DNA of 45,716 bases from Bacteroidales bacterium. Lineage in GTDB: Bacteria; Bacteroidota; Bacteroidia; Bacteroidales; Bacteroidaceae. The position numbers and the translations under genes were made by a program. Of the stretch, positions 7,489 through 15,557 are shown in pieces. The notes beneath the pieces were generated by a model, which saw nothing but the letters and a program-made list of their open reading frames with translations, did not search any database and was not told the DNA's origin. The first letter of the stretch is position 1. Each line of letters opens with the position of its first letter. Location: positions 1 to 45,716 of the forward strand of contig SFFY01000014.1 of assembly GCA_004556745.1 (NCBI GenBank), in the 5' to 3' direction.

Positions 7489-7732
7489 TCTGCGCAGAAA
7501 GTTTTTCCCGCCATATATGATATTTTTTATTCAAAGGTTTTGAATATATATTACAAACTTTGTAATATATATTACAAAGTTTGTAACAAGCGTTAGAAAC
7601 TTTGTAACAAAAACTTTCAAGGGGATAATGAAAAATGTCTGCGCGGAGAGGGAAAATTTGCAGGCGGCAAACAAAATTTTTTCGGCAGAAACGAAAGGCC
7701 GTCTGCCGTGAGCACATCGGCGGCCTGCGCAG
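7489..7732. repeat. 21-bp-pitch palindrome array, copy 1
   Basis: The core at 7530-7613 holds four 15-bp palindromes starting at 7530, 7551, 7572 and 7593, an exact 21-bp step. They are separated by 6-bp linkers TATATA, TATATA and CAAGCG and end with CAAAAA. Core units include TTACAAACTTTGTAA and TTACAAAGTTTGTAA. Further palindromes continue at 21-22 bp steps: TCTGCGCAGA (centre 7493.5), CATATATG (7515.5), TCTGCGCGGA (7642.5), TTTGC/GCAAA (7664), TTC/GAA (7685.5) and CTGCGCAG (7728.5). It fills most of the 655-bp gap between the thioesterase and dprA. The minus-strand reading frame across it encodes only heptad junk such as YKLCNIYYKVCNIY. Confidence 0.85.
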
Positions 7733-7833
7733 ATAGTTGCTCCGCACTGCCTTTCGAGAGAAAAAAAGCGGCGGAACGTGCCTTTCTGCTAAGATAATAG
7801 GCAAAAGCCGCAACGGCAAAGGTGTTTTTTGCT

Positions 7834-7841
7834 TAATTTTG
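7834..7841 (+). promoter_or_regulatory. -7 element TAATTTTG upstream of dprA
   Basis: TAATTTTG fits the Bacteroidetes TAnnTTTG element and lies 31 bp upstream of the dprA start. No convincing TTTG is found at the -33 position, so this is a moderate call. Confidence 0.5.
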
Positions 7842-7872
7842 CATCAAATCTTATCTTAACTCAGTTCACACG

Positions 7873-8961
7873 ATGCTCTGCCCTATCGCGCTTTCATTGC
7901 TTAAAGGTCTGACACAAAAGCATATGCGTGAGATTTACGACGTATATGCTTCCGCCGAAGAGGCTTTTGCCGACCTCGGCAGGCAGTACCCGCCGCTCTC
8001 CCAGGCACTGGCTTCGGGCAAGAACGCCGCCATGGAACAGGCGAAGCGTGAACTGGATTTCTGCGAACGCCATGCCATTCGCATACTGACGCTCAACGAT
8101 CCGGATTTCCCCTTCCTGCTGCGCAACTGCCCCGACACCCCTACCCTGCTCTACCAGAAAGGCAACGCCAATCTGAACCGGCAGCACATCGTGTCGGTAG
8201 TGGGCACGCGCCATGTCACGGAATACGGGCGGCTGATGTGCAGCGAGTTTTGCGCCGAACTGAAACGCCTCGTGCCGGACGTGCTGATTGTGAGCGGCCT
8301 CGCCTACGGCGTGGACATCGTGGCGCACCGCGCGGCCGTGGACTGCGGCGCAGACACCATCGGCGTGCTGGCCCACGGCCTCGACCGCATCTATCCTTCG
8401 ATGCACCGCGACACGGCGCGTAAGATGATTGAGAACGGCGGTGCCTTGCTCACGGAATACCCCACGGGCACCAACCCCGACAAGGGAAACTTCGTGCGGC
8501 GCAACCGTATCGTGGCGGGCATGGCGCACGCCACGGTGGTGGTGGAAAGCGCCAAGAAGGGCGGCGCACTGATTACGGCCGGCCTCGCATTGGACTATAA
8601 CCGTGAGGTCGCCGCTTTCCCGGGACGCGCCACGGATGAGTATTCCATAGGTTGCAACGACCTTATCCGCAACAGCGGCGCGGCACTGATTACCTCCGCC
8701 GAGGATTTCACTAAACTTATGGAATGGGACACGGAGCAGCCCAAAGCCGTTATCCGCCCATCGCTTTTTCCGGAACTTTCGGTAGAGGAACAAGCGGTCT
8801 GCGACTTGCTCGGCAACGGCGAGGCACGCGGCATTGCCGAGATGTGTGCCGCGCTTAACACGCCGCTCCACAAACTTTCCGCCACGCTGTTCGGGTTGGA
8901 AATGAAAAATATCATCAACCGCATACCGGGCGACCGCATTGTGCTGCAAAAGAAAAAGTGA
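7873..8961 (+). CDS. dprA: DNA-processing protein DprA
   Basis: A 362-aa DprA (Smf) protein, which loads RecA onto incoming single-stranded DNA during natural transformation. After an N-terminal helical region (about 1-95) comes the Rossmann-like core: SVVGTRHVTEYG, VSGLAYGVDIVAHRAA, GLDRIYPSMHRD, NFVRRNRIVAGMA and ESAKKGGALITAGLALDYNR. The last about 60 residues form the small winged-helix domain usual in this family. The length is normal and the motifs are intact. It follows the thioesterase as in other Bacteroidales. Confidence 0.96.
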   Translation: MLCPIALSLLKGLTQKHMREIYDVYASAEEAFADLGRQYPPLSQALASGKNAAMEQAKRELDFCERHAIRILTLNDPDFPFLLRNCPDTPTLLYQKGNANLNRQHIVSVVGTRHVTEYGRLMCSEFCAELKRLVPDVLIVSGLAYGVDIVAHRAAVDCGADTIGVLAHGLDRIYPSMHRDTARKMIENGGALLTEYPTGTNPDKGNFVRRNRIVAGMAHATVVVESAKKGGALITAGLALDYNREVAAFPGRATDEYSIGCNDLIRNSGAALITSAEDFTKLMEWDTEQPKAVIRPSLFPELSVEEQAVCDLLGNGEARGIAEMCAALNTPLHKLSATLFGLEMKNIINRIPGDRIVLQKKK

Positions 8962-9011
8962 GTGGGATTTTTCCTAAACCTACAAGGAAGGAACACCTCC
9001 TTTTTCGCCCC

Positions 9012-9029
9012 ATGTTTCCCGTGAAACAT
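9012..9029. promoter_or_regulatory. parS-like palindrome (candidate)
   Basis: ATGTTTCCCGTGAAACAT is an 18-bp palindrome with one mismatched pair. It differs by one base from the canonical ParB site TGTTTCACGTGAAACA. It lies in the 398-bp gap between dprA and mnmG. In many bacteria mnmG (gidA) is close to the origin and to parAB, so a ParB site is plausible. No parA or parB is in the window. Confidence 0.45.
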
Positions 9030-9082
9030 CATAAATAATATACGCGTTGGTTGAGTTAGTAAAAGACCACGCCACATAGAAA

Positions 9083-9262
9083 GACAACTGTAAGTTGTCA
9101 AAAGTTGTCACAATTGTCGTCATAACGAAAATGGTAACGCTGCAATAAATGTTGTCCAAAGTTGTTTATGTTGTCGTGAAAAATAAAAGCGACAACAGAG
9201 ACAACAAAAGACAACCTCAAGCCTGGAATTCATGCGCTTAATATGACGACAACAGGGACAAC
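9083..9262. repeat. Array of GACAAC/GTTGTC words upstream of mnmG
   Basis: Ten perfect copies of one hexamer lie in 180 bp. GACAAC begins at 9083. GTTGTC begins at 9094, 9104, 9151 and 9170. GACAAC begins again at 9191, 9200, 9210, 9248 and 9257. Neighbouring copies are often 9-11 bp apart, about one helical turn. A GGGCGTA/TACGCCC hairpin (9264-9282) follows at once. No open reading frame explains it. It resembles a cluster of protein-binding sites or iterons. Confidence 0.75.
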
Positions 9263-9359
9263 GGGGCGTATTATATACGCCCTCAGCGCAAGATAATTTG
9301 TCAACAATATTTTCTGATAAGAAATATAGCGGTTAATTCGACAAACGAGTAAACAATAT

Positions 9360-11237
9360 ATGTCTGATTATTCCCAAAACTTTGACGTTATTGTCGTCGG
9401 CGCAGGCCATGCCGGCTGCGAGGCGGCCGCTGCCGCCGCACGTATGGGCGCAAAAACCTGTCTTGTGACAATGGACATGAACAAGATTGCGCAGATGAGT
9501 TGCAACCCTGCCGTGGGCGGCATTGCCAAGGGGCAGATCGTGCGGGAGGTAGACGCGCTGGGCGGCGGCATGGGTGAGGTAACCGATGCCACGGCCATTC
9601 AGTTCCGTATGCTCAACCGCTCGAAAGGTCCTGCCATGTGGAGCCCGCGGGCGCAGTGCGACCGCCGCCGCTTCATCGACACGTGGAGGCGGCGTTTGGA
9701 GCAAACCGACAATCTCTACATTTGGCAGGACGAAGCGACCGAGGTACTCACCGAGGGCAACACGGTTTGCGGCATTCGCACGATATGGGGCGCAGAACTT
9801 CGTGCCAGAGCGGTGGTGATCACTGCGGGCACTTTTTTGAGGGGACTGATGCACGTGGGGCGCAAACAGGTGCCCGGCGGACGCTGCGCCGAGCCAGCAG
9901 CAAACTTCCTCACGGCTTCGTTGGAAGCATTAGGCCTGAAATCGTTCCGCATGAAGACGGGCACGCCCGTCCGCATAGACAAGCGTTCGGTGCATTTCGA
10001 AGACATGGAGGAACAACCTGGCGAGACGGATTTCCATCGCTTTTCCTACATCAGCCCCTGCCGCCCCCTACCCCAACTCCCGTGCTGGACGTGCGAAACG
10101 AACGAAGAAGTTCACAATATCCTGAGGAAAGGCTTGCCGGATTCGCCGCTTTACAACGGACAAATACAAAGCATCGGACCGCGCTACTGCCCAAGTATCG
10201 AGACAAAGATTGTCACCTTCCCCGACCGCAACCACCACCCGCTCTTCTTAGAACCCGAGGGATGCGATACGAACGAACTTTATCTGAACGGCTTTTCATC
10301 GAGCCTGCCGATGGAGATACAAATAGAGGCATTGAAGAAGATGCCCTGTTTCAGGGATATGGTGGTTTACCGTCCTGGTTACGCGATTGAATACGATATG
10401 TTCGACCCGACGCAATTATCGCATAGCCTCGAGACGAAAATAGACGGCCTATTTCTCGCCGGGCAGGTGAACGGCACGACGGGCTACGAAGAAGCCGCCG
10501 GCCAAGGGATAATCGCAGGCATGAACGCCGCACTTAAATGCAGCGGCGGCGAACGGTTCACGCTCGGCAGAGACGAGGCGTATATCGGCGTTCTAATTGA
10601 CGACCTCGTGACGAAAGGCGTAGACGAACCGTATAGAATGTTCACCTCACGCGCTGAATACAGAATTTTGCTACGTCAAGACAATGCCGACGTGCGACTC
10701 ACACCTTACGCTATCAAATACGGAATGGCCTCCGAAGAGCGAACAAGGAGGTTCAACCAGAAGAAGGAACGCATGGATGCGATTATAGAATATTGCAAAA
10801 CGTTCCCCATAAAAGCACCTCGCATCAATCCTTTCCTTGAAAGCATCGGCACCACCCCGCTTAACGGAGGTTGCAAAATGTTCGACCTTATCAATCGTCC
10901 GCAAATTACGCTTAACGGCTTGGCCGACGAGATAGAGGATTTCAAATCTTTCTTAGATAATATTGATGAAGATAGAGAAGAAACCTTAGAAGCAGCGGAA
11001 ATTGAAATGAAATACCACGGATATATCGCTCGCGAGCGGGCTTTGGCAGATAAAATGCAGCGACTGGAAAATATAAAGATAAAGGGTCGCTTCAACTACG
11101 AAAGCCTCACGCAACTCTCCACCGAAGCGCGACAGAAACTCTCAGTTATAAATCCGGAAACGCTGGCGCAAGCCGGAAGAATACCGGGCGTATCGCCGAG
11201 CGATATCAGCGTATTGCTTGTGCTGCTCGGAAGATAA
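9360..11237 (+). CDS. mnmG: tRNA uridine-5-carboxymethylaminomethyl modification enzyme MnmG (GidA)
   Basis: A 625-aa FAD-dependent enzyme that, with MnmE, installs cmnm5U34 in the wobble position of certain tRNAs. The N-terminal dinucleotide-binding motif VIVVGAGHAGCEAAAAAARMG is followed by the conserved CNPAVGGIAKG segment and PGYAIEYD. FAD contacts near GLFLAGQVNGTTGYEEAAGQG and the C-terminal helical domain are present. The length is normal. It is followed by apt and uvrC on the same strand. The upstream gap holds a parS-like site and the hexamer array. Confidence 0.98.
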   Translation: MSDYSQNFDVIVVGAGHAGCEAAAAAARMGAKTCLVTMDMNKIAQMSCNPAVGGIAKGQIVREVDALGGGMGEVTDATAIQFRMLNRSKGPAMWSPRAQCDRRRFIDTWRRRLEQTDNLYIWQDEATEVLTEGNTVCGIRTIWGAELRARAVVITAGTFLRGLMHVGRKQVPGGRCAEPAANFLTASLEALGLKSFRMKTGTPVRIDKRSVHFEDMEEQPGETDFHRFSYISPCRPLPQLPCWTCETNEEVHNILRKGLPDSPLYNGQIQSIGPRYCPSIETKIVTFPDRNHHPLFLEPEGCDTNELYLNGFSSSLPMEIQIEALKKMPCFRDMVVYRPGYAIEYDMFDPTQLSHSLETKIDGLFLAGQVNGTTGYEEAAGQGIIAGMNAALKCSGGERFTLGRDEAYIGVLIDDLVTKGVDEPYRMFTSRAEYRILLRQDNADVRLTPYAIKYGMASEERTRRFNQKKERMDAIIEYCKTFPIKAPRINPFLESIGTTPLNGGCKMFDLINRPQITLNGLADEIEDFKSFLDNIDEDREETLEAAEIEMKYHGYIARERALADKMQRLENIKIKGRFNYESLTQLSTEARQKLSVINPETLAQAGRIPGVSPSDISVLLVLLGR

Positions 11238-11246
11238 CTTTCTTAC

Positions 11247-11260
11247 GTTCCACGTGGAAC
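11247..11260. promoter_or_regulatory. Perfect palindrome GTTCCACGTGGAAC between mnmG and apt
   Basis: A 14-bp perfect palindrome lies 10 bp after the mnmG stop. Its CACGTG core is the same as in ParB sites, with GTTCC/GGAAC arms in place of GTTTC/GAAAC. It may be a second, variant parS-like site flanking mnmG. Confidence 0.4.
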
Positions 11261-11293
11261 TTATTGCTTGATTTTTTTACTAATCAAATACTT

Positions 11294-11830
11294 ATGGACA
11301 AAAACTTGCTTATAAGAAACTTGCGAAACGTGCCTAATTTTCCCAAAGAGGGCATACAGTTTAAGGACGTTAGCACCCTCTTCAAAAACCCGGCGTGTGT
11401 AAAGGAAATGCTCAACGAGTTGATGAACATTTACAAAGACAATGGCATCACGAAAGTTGTGGGCATTGAGTCACGCGGCTTTGTTATGGGTGCGATGCTT
11501 GCAGAAAAATTGGGCGCAGGGTTTATTATGTGTCGCAAGCCTGGCAAACTACCTGCGAAGACCATTTCGGCCGAATACAATAAGGAATATGGCACGGATA
11601 AAATAGAAATTCACGAGGACGCTTTCGATGAAAACGAGGTGGTGCTAATTCATGACGATTTGCTTGCCACGGGAGGCTCTATGAAAGCAGCCATCGAACT
11701 CGTAAACAAATTCTCTCCCAAAAAAGTATACGTGAATTTCCTGATAGAATTGCGTATGGAAGGACTGAAAGGACGCGAATTTATCGGAGAAGATGCCGAA
11801 ATAAGCACATTACTCACGCTTACGGAATAA
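11294..11830 (+). CDS. apt: Adenine phosphoribosyltransferase
   Basis: A 178-aa purine-salvage enzyme converting adenine and PRPP to AMP. The start is the ATG at 11294 (MDKNLLIRNLRNVPNFPKEGI), since the PNFPKEGI segment is expected near residues 10-20; an ATG at 11264 would add ten residues of leader. The PRPP-binding motif is VVLIHDDLLATGGSM, and the base-binding region GIESRGFVMGA is present. It lies between mnmG (56 bp) and uvrC (4 bp) and is probably cotranscribed with uvrC. Confidence 0.96.
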   Translation: MDKNLLIRNLRNVPNFPKEGIQFKDVSTLFKNPACVKEMLNELMNIYKDNGITKVVGIESRGFVMGAMLAEKLGAGFIMCRKPGKLPAKTISAEYNKEYGTDKIEIHEDAFDENEVVLIHDDLLATGGSMKAAIELVNKFSPKKVYVNFLIELRMEGLKGREFIGEDAEISTLLTLTE

Positions 11831-11834
11831 ATAG

Positions 11835-13658
11835 ATGCGCAACGCCTACGTACAGGAATATCTTAGGCAAATCGTTTTAAGTTTGCCCGATGCACCGGGG
11901 TGCTACCAGTATCTCGATGCCTCGGGCATCGTCATATATGTCGGCAAGGCAAAGAACCTGAAAAGGCGCGTCAGCTCATATTTCAACAAAGAGCAGATTT
12001 CAGCCAAAACGCGTGTATTGGTTTCTAAGATTAGAGACATTAAATATGTGGTGGTAAAAACCGAAGAAGACGCGCTTTTGCTCGAAAACAACCTAATCAA
12101 ACGCTACAAACCGCGCTACAACGTGCTACTCAAAGACGACAAGACCTACCCTTCCATTGCCGTTACGAACGAATACCTGCCTCGCATTTTCAAGACAAGG
12201 CGGCGCACGCGCGGCGCTACCTATTTCGGTCCTTACAGCCATGTGCCTACAATGTACGCCTTGCTCGACCTGTGCCGGGAACTCTACCAACCCCGTCCCT
12301 GCAAGACTATCATGACGCAGGAAGGCGTAGAAAGCGGCAAATATGAGGTATGCCTGGACTACCACATACATCGTTGCAAGGCTCCGTGTATTGGCAGACA
12401 GACGCACGATGAGTACTTGCGCAACATCGCCGCCTGTTGCGACATTCTTAAAGGCAATACGGCAAAAGTGGCGCAAGCCATGAAGGAGGAGATGCAAAGC
12501 CTCGCCGCCGAATTGCGCTTTGAGGAGGCCCAAGCCGTCAAGGAAAAATACGACCTTATAGAAAACTTTCGCGCTCGCAGCGAGGTGGTCCCGGGACTGC
12601 GGCAGGACTTAGACGTGTTCAATATCATAAGCGAGGAGAACGTGGCTTTCATCAATTTCCTGCACGTCACGGAGGGCTGTATCAATCAGGCTTTTACCTT
12701 TGAATATAAGAAGAAATTGGACGAAAGCGATGAGGAATTGCTCCGCCTGGGCATCATAGAAATGCGCGGCAGGGGTTTAGGCGGCGCAAAGGAAATCGTA
12801 CTGCCATTCCCCGTTGCACTGCCAGAAGAATACGCAACGGTAACCGTACCGCTTAAAGGAGAGAAGAAAAAGCTGCTGGACCTCTCTGCCCTCAACGTGA
12901 AACAGTACAAATTTGACCGCTTGAAACAGGCAGAGAAACTGGATCCGAGCCAAAAGAATATGCGCCTAATGAAAGAGATCCAGCAGCAACTGGCACTCCC
13001 CACCCCACCCCTGCGCATTGAACTCTTTGACAATTCTAATATTCAGGGCGAAGATGCCGTGGCTGCCTGTGTGGTTTTTGAAAGACTCAAACCCTGCAAA
13101 AAGGATTACAGGAAATATATCATCAAAACCGTGCAAGGCCCTGATGATTACGCCTCTATGGCTGAGGTTGTATATAGGCGTTACAAGCGGCTTAAAGAGG
13201 AAAACGGCACGCTGCCCAACCTGATTATCGCCGATGGCGGAAAGGGACAAATGGAAATCATCAGAAAGGTGGTGGAAGACGAATTAGAACTGAATATCCC
13301 CATTGCAGGACTGGCAAAGAACGACCGGCACAAAACCAACGAGTTGCTTTTCGGATTTCCGCCGCAGTCGATTGGATTAAAACCTGAAAGCCAACTATTT
13401 AGAATGCTTAGTGCCATGCAGGAAGAGGTGCACCGCTTCGCCATATCCTTTCATAGGGAGAAACGTTCGGCACGGCAAACCGCCTCAGAACTGGACAATA
13501 TCCCAGGCATCGGGCCAAAATTGCGTACCGCCCTTTTACAGAAATTCAAGAGCGTAAAGCGCATAAAGGAAGCGCCTTTGGAGGACCTGCAAAGCGTGTT
13601 GGGCGCAGCACGGGGACAAAAGATATTCGACGCGCTGCACGCTTCGGCGCCCGAATAA
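11835..13658 (+). CDS. uvrC: Excinuclease ABC subunit C
   Basis: A 607-aa UvrC, which makes both incisions during nucleotide excision repair in the UvrABC system. The N-terminal GIY-YIG nuclease is visible (GCYQYLDASGIVIYVGKAKNLKRRVSSYF). A middle cysteine-containing region follows, then a UVR segment (AAELRFEEAQAVKEKYDLI). The second nuclease domain has ELFDNSNIQGEDAVAACVVF, and a C-terminal helix-hairpin-helix pair begins near LDNIPGIGPKL. It is complete and begins 4 bp after apt. Confidence 0.98.
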   Translation: MRNAYVQEYLRQIVLSLPDAPGCYQYLDASGIVIYVGKAKNLKRRVSSYFNKEQISAKTRVLVSKIRDIKYVVVKTEEDALLLENNLIKRYKPRYNVLLKDDKTYPSIAVTNEYLPRIFKTRRRTRGATYFGPYSHVPTMYALLDLCRELYQPRPCKTIMTQEGVESGKYEVCLDYHIHRCKAPCIGRQTHDEYLRNIAACCDILKGNTAKVAQAMKEEMQSLAAELRFEEAQAVKEKYDLIENFRARSEVVPGLRQDLDVFNIISEENVAFINFLHVTEGCINQAFTFEYKKKLDESDEELLRLGIIEMRGRGLGGAKEIVLPFPVALPEEYATVTVPLKGEKKKLLDLSALNVKQYKFDRLKQAEKLDPSQKNMRLMKEIQQQLALPTPPLRIELFDNSNIQGEDAVAACVVFERLKPCKKDYRKYIIKTVQGPDDYASMAEVVYRRYKRLKEENGTLPNLIIADGGKGQMEIIRKVVEDELELNIPIAGLAKNDRHKTNELLFGFPPQSIGLKPESQLFRMLSAMQEEVHRFAISFHREKRSARQTASELDNIPGIGPKLRTALLQKFKSVKRIKEAPLEDLQSVLGAARGQKIFDALHASAPE

Positions 13659-13692
13659 ATGCCGAAAACGCCGCTGTCTCATATATTTTATG

Positions 13693-13700
13693 TAAGTTTG
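13693..13700 (+). promoter_or_regulatory. -7 element TAAGTTTG upstream of dtd
   Basis: TAAGTTTG fits TAnnTTTG and lies 26 bp upstream of the dtd start, in the 68-bp gap after uvrC. It could give a separate dtd-mazG-deoC transcript. Confidence 0.5.
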
Positions 13701-13726
13701 CAGCACACAAAAGATAATTTGATGCT

Positions 13727-14179
13727 ATGAAAGTTGTTATCCAGAGGGTGAAAAACGCTTCAGTGACCATCGACGGAAAGGTATTTTCCGAAATAGGCGG
13801 CGGACTGCTGGTGCTATTGGGCATCTCGCCCGACGACACGGAAAGCGATGCGGACAAACTGGCAGCGAAAACAGCCGCGCTACGCATTTTCGACGATGAA
13901 AACGGCGTAATGAACCGCTCCGTAATGGACACGGACGGCGACCTTTTAGTGGTAAGCCAGTTCACGCTGATGGCATCTTGGAAAAAAGGAAACAGGCCGA
14001 GTTACATCGGCGCGGCAAGGCACGAAATCGCCATTCCGCTCTACGAATATTTTTGCAAAAAGTTGGAAGAAATCACAGGGAAAAGCGTGCAAACGGGTGT
14101 CTTCGGCGCAGACATGAAAGTAGCGTTGGTAAACGACGGACCCGTTACCATAATAATGGACACCAAGCACCCGGAATAA
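13727..14179 (+). CDS. dtd: D-aminoacyl-tRNA deacylase
   Basis: A 150-aa DTD, which hydrolyses D-amino acids (and glycine mischarged on tRNA-Ala) from tRNA. The N-terminal MKVVIQRVKNASVTIDGKV, the SQFTLMASWKKGNRPSY catalytic region and the NDGPVTIIMD motif are all present. The cross-subunit Gly-cisPro element is expected in GPVT. Normal length. It begins a compact plus-strand run with the MazG-like gene and deoC. Confidence 0.96.
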   Translation: MKVVIQRVKNASVTIDGKVFSEIGGGLLVLLGISPDDTESDADKLAAKTAALRIFDDENGVMNRSVMDTDGDLLVVSQFTLMASWKKGNRPSYIGAARHEIAIPLYEYFCKKLEEITGKSVQTGVFGADMKVALVNDGPVTIIMDTKHPE

Positions 14180-14209
14180 CCTTTGCCCTACCCTATCAAT
14201 ATCTTAACT

Positions 14210-14536
14210 ATGACTATACAGGAAGCACAGAAGGCCGTAGACAATTGGATAAAGACTTACGGCGTGCGCTATTTCAGCGAACTCACGAATATGGCATGCC
14301 TCACCGAAGAAGTCGGCGAACTGGCTCGGGTGATGGCGCGTAAATATGGCGACCAGTCATTCAAAGCCGGCGAAAGCCAAGACCCGGCCGAGGAAATGGC
14401 GGACGTGCTGTGGGTACTGCTTTGCCTGGCCAACCAAACGGGTGTCAATCTCGAGGAGGCCCTGCAAAAAAGCATTGAAAAGAAAACAAAGCGCGATGCC
14501 ACAAGGCATATAAACAACGAGAAATTAAGAACTTAA
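14210..14536 (+). CDS. MazG-like nucleotide pyrophosphohydrolase
   Basis: A 108-aa single-domain all-alpha NTP pyrophosphohydrolase. The start is the ATG at 14210 (MTIQEAQKAVDNWI); an ATG at 14183 is also in frame. Metal-binding residues fit the family: EEVGELARVMARKYG supplies the first EExxE-like motif, and EEMADVLWVLLCLAN supplies the second ExxD motif. Likely a housekeeping hydrolase of unwanted nucleotides. It is 30 bp after dtd and 18 bp before deoC. Confidence 0.88.
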   Translation: MTIQEAQKAVDNWIKTYGVRYFSELTNMACLTEEVGELARVMARKYGDQSFKAGESQDPAEEMADVLWVLLCLANQTGVNLEEALQKSIEKKTKRDATRHINNEKLRT

Positions 14537-14554
14537 CCAAATAATTCAAACAAG

Positions 14555-15487
14555 ATGAGCGAACATTGCCATTGCGGTTGCCACCACGAAGAACCGCACC
14601 ACGATTTGAACAAATACGAACAGGCTTTTGCCAAGTTTGACGCGCCGATGACCGACGAACAGGCACACGCCACCGTAACAAAACTCTTTGAAGAGCGCAA
14701 GGCGGAATACAACACGCCTGAAACGCTGCGCCAACTCTTTGCTGCCGTAGAACTGACCACGCTGACGGTTACGGATTCGCAAGAAAGCGTGCTGCGACTG
14801 GTTGAAAAGGTAAACAATTTTGCTGACGCGCACCCCGAACTGCCTGCTTTTGCCACTATTTGCGTTTATCCCAATTTCGCTAAAATAGTTGCCGATTCTT
14901 TGGAAGTGGAAGCCACAGAAATTGCCTGCGTGAGCGGCGGTTTCCCCTCCTCGCAAACCTTTATTGAAGTCAAGACAGCCGAAACGGCATTGGCCGTACA
15001 CGATGGCGCAACGGAGATAGACATGGTGCTCAGCGTAGGCACGTTCCTCTCTGGCGATTATGAGACTTGCAGCGATGAAATCGAGGAAATAAAGGCTGCC
15101 TGCGCCGGACATCCCCTCAAGGTTATCCTTGAAACGGGCGCATTGCAGACAGCCGAGAACATACATAAGGCATCAGTGCTCGCGATGTTTGCGGGAGCAG
15201 ACTTTATCAAAACGTCAACAGGAAAGATTGAACCGGCAGCCACGCCCGAGGCCGCACTCGTGATGTGCAAGGCCATTCGCGACTACTACAAACTGACGGG
15301 CACGAAAGTAGGTTTCAAGGCCGCCGGAGGCATTAAGACCATCGACGATGCGCTTGGTTACTACACGATTGTACGCGAAGTGCTGGGCGAAGAATGGATT
15401 AAGGAAGGACTGTTCCGCATCGGCACAAGCCGCCTTGCCAACCTCTTGGCAGCAGAACTGACCGGGGAGCAAGGCAAACCGTTCTAA
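14555..15487 (+). CDS. deoC: Deoxyribose-phosphate aldolase
   Basis: A 310-aa class I aldolase that splits 2-deoxyribose 5-phosphate into acetaldehyde and glyceraldehyde 3-phosphate. The TIM-barrel core is clear: IDMVLSVGTFLSGDYE, VILETGAL, the Schiff-base Lys near residue 219 in ADFIKTSTGK, and VGFKAAGGIKT with the second Lys. The N-terminus is longer than in compact DeoC and starts with a His/Cys-rich run (MSEHCHCGCHHEEPHHD) that may bind metal. It is the last gene before a strong bidirectional terminator. Confidence 0.95.
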   Translation: MSEHCHCGCHHEEPHHDLNKYEQAFAKFDAPMTDEQAHATVTKLFEERKAEYNTPETLRQLFAAVELTTLTVTDSQESVLRLVEKVNNFADAHPELPAFATICVYPNFAKIVADSLEVEATEIACVSGGFPSSQTFIEVKTAETALAVHDGATEIDMVLSVGTFLSGDYETCSDEIEEIKAACAGHPLKVILETGALQTAENIHKASVLAMFAGADFIKTSTGKIEPAATPEAALVMCKAIRDYYKLTGTKVGFKAAGGIKTIDDALGYYTIVREVLGEEWIKEGLFRIGTSRLANLLAAELTGEQGKPF

Positions 15488-15501
15488 GAGGTCTTTTGCA
15501 A

Positions 15502-15541
15502 AATAAAGGGCTTGCAATCAAAGCGTTGCAAGCCCTTTATT
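15502..15541. terminator. Bidirectional terminator between deoC and the prenyl synthase gene
   Basis: AATAAAGGGCTTGCAA (15502-15517) pairs perfectly with TTGCAAGCCCTTTATT (15526-15541) around an 8-nt loop. The genes on both sides converge on it, and the stem ends are A/T-rich on both strands. Confidence 0.9.
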
Positions 15542-15557
15542 ATTATGAAGAAGCGTT

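Noticed and set aside
7530..7613. CRISPR-like repeat array
   Set aside because: The units are 15-bp palindromes with 6-bp linkers that also repeat. There are no unique spacers of 25-40 bp and no cas genes.
7403..7819. 138-aa minus-strand open frame rich in Tyr, Cys and Asn
   Set aside because: It is produced by the 21-bp palindrome array (21 bp is seven codons), has no family likeness, and its start lies next to the dprA promoter.
9013..9300. Chromosomal origin oriC
   Set aside because: No DnaA boxes or dnaA/dnaN genes are visible. Only the hexamer array and a parS-like site are present, which is not enough for the call.
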